Shown here: positions 5,726 through 6,301 of the stretch, one piece after another | Position numbering within the stretch: the first letter of the stretch is position 1 | How the letters are laid out: the number at the start of each line of letters is the position of its first letter | Source: a bacterium | GTDB lineage: Bacteria > Latescibacterota > UBA2968 | Length of the DNA: 6,301 nt | Assembly (NCBI GenBank): GCA_027296045.1 | Contig: JAPUJS010000591.1 | Coordinates: forward strand, 1 to 6,301 | Reading direction: 5' to 3' | The notes under the pieces: model-generated | What the model saw: the letters and a program-made list of their open reading frames with translations, nothing else | The model's database searches: none | Told to the model about the DNA's origin: nothing | Translations under genes and position numbers: made by a program

Positions 5726-6301
5726 ATGACACCAAAAGAAAAGAAAGCCTTTTTTGAGGATCAAGGGTATCTCATTTTGGAAGGGTTTATGTCGGACAAT
5801 GAGGTGGCCGAATGCCAGGAGGAGATGGATCGTTTGCACGAGGTTGCGGCAAGTCTGAAAGCAAAGGATGACCCCCGGGTCCGAAGTTTTCAGTGGGAGC
5901 CCTATGCCAAGACAAAGGAGGAGGGCGGACTGCCGGTGTTGCGGAAAATTGAACAGACCCGAGACTTTTCCGATATTTTCAAGCGTTTGGCAGCACATCC
6001 TGCACTGGTAGAAACCGTTCAGGGTTTGATTGGACCGGATTTGTTGTTGTTTCGCAGTACGTTGATGCTGAAACCTGCTTTTCACGGATCCGCCCACGCT
6101 TTCCACCAGGATTCGGCTTACTGGCCGATGGACCCGCCTGCACTGGTGACGGTGAGTATCGCGTTGACGGATGCTACGCCCGAAAACGGGTGTATTCAGG
6201 TGATTCCAGAGAGCCACAAGTGGGGGTTGCAGAAGTGGGGTCGCATTGCGCGGGATCAGGATGAGCCGATGACGGATCGGGACGATGTGGATACTTCCAA
6301 G
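5726..6301 (+). CDS. Phytanoyl-CoA dioxygenase (PhyH) family protein, N-terminal part (3' end outside window)
   Basis: The frame from ATG 5726 stays open to the last base and gives 192 residues. AAGGAG at 5713-5718 supports the start. The N-terminus (FFEDQGYLILEGFMSDNEVAE, about 9-29) is the usual PhyH opening. The iron-binding H-x-D pair is present as FHQDSAYW, H127 and D129, preceded by the strand STLMLKP (111-117) and followed by VTVSIALTDATPENGCIQVIPESHKWGL (141-168), a very typical PhyH core. The second iron-binding histidine and the 2-oxoglutarate-binding arginine should lie beyond the right edge. The family hydroxylates varied small molecules using Fe(II), O2 and 2-oxoglutarate in the cytoplasm; the substrate here cannot be inferred, and the name does not mean phytanoyl-CoA is used. 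It sits behind a strong terminator and has its own promoter, so it is independent of the receptor unit. Confidence 0.92.
   Translation, partial: MTPKEKKAFFEDQGYLILEGFMSDNEVAECQEEMDRLHEVAASLKAKDDPRVRSFQWEPYAKTKEEGGLPVLRKIEQTRDFSDIFKRLAAHPALVETVQGLIGPDLLLFRSTLMLKPAFHGSAHAFHQDSAYWPMDPPALVTVSIALTDATPENGCIQVIPESHKWGLQKWGRIARDQDEPMTDRDDVDTSK

Noticed and set aside
5699..6217. Open frame of 172 codons on the - strand
   Set aside because: It lies opposite the PhyH gene, whose protein has clear motifs and a promoter and ribosome binding site.

Overview
The window carries five protein-coding genes, all on the + strand; the first and last run off the window edges. Mixed GC composition, outer-membrane proteins ending in phenylalanine, and a TonB-dependent receptor with a carboxypeptidase-regulatory-like N-terminus paired with a DUF4249-type lipoprotein point to a diderm of the Fibrobacterota-Chlorobiota-Bacteroidota (FCB) group. 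All four visible gene starts have good Shine-Dalgarno sequences, one promoter is a textbook TTGACA/TATGAT, and another is a textbook sigma-54 site. Bacteroidota proper usually lack the first two, so a neighbouring FCB lineage such as Latescibacterota fits better. The phytanoyl-CoA-dioxygenase-type gene, a family very abundant in such genomes, agrees. This placement is inference.

Layout. (1) 1-1436: the last 118 codons of a DUF5686-like outer-membrane beta-barrel protein, then 23 bp later a complete DUF4037 (nucleotidyltransferase-like) protein; a terminator at 1479-1514 closes the unit. (2) 1571-2138: a sigma-54 (-24/-12) promoter with perfect GG-N10-GC geometry, a 150-aa lipoprotein of unknown function with slight BamC-like character, and a terminator. 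(3) 2153-5473: a weaker sigma-54-like site, a GTG-started TonB-dependent receptor (748 aa), a tightly coupled DUF4249-like lipoprotein (309 aa), and a very strong terminator. (4) 5474-6301: a regulatory region with a palindrome, a hairpin, a direct repeat and a sigma-70-type promoter, then the first 192 codons of a phytanoyl-CoA dioxygenase-family (PhyH) Fe(II)/2-oxoglutarate enzyme, cut by the right edge.

How the genes may work together: the receptor and DUF4249 lipoprotein look like a two-part outer-membrane uptake complex, analogous to but distinct from SusC/SusD, with unknown cargo. The lipoprotein just upstream is a separate transcription unit but may share sigma-54 control with it. The flanking barrel/DUF4037 pair and the PhyH gene look like independent units. 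No mobile element, CRISPR array, tRNA or rRNA was seen. I found no clearly new multi-gene system; the most unusual signal is the possible sigma-54 control of an envelope lipoprotein and a TonB-dependent uptake pair.
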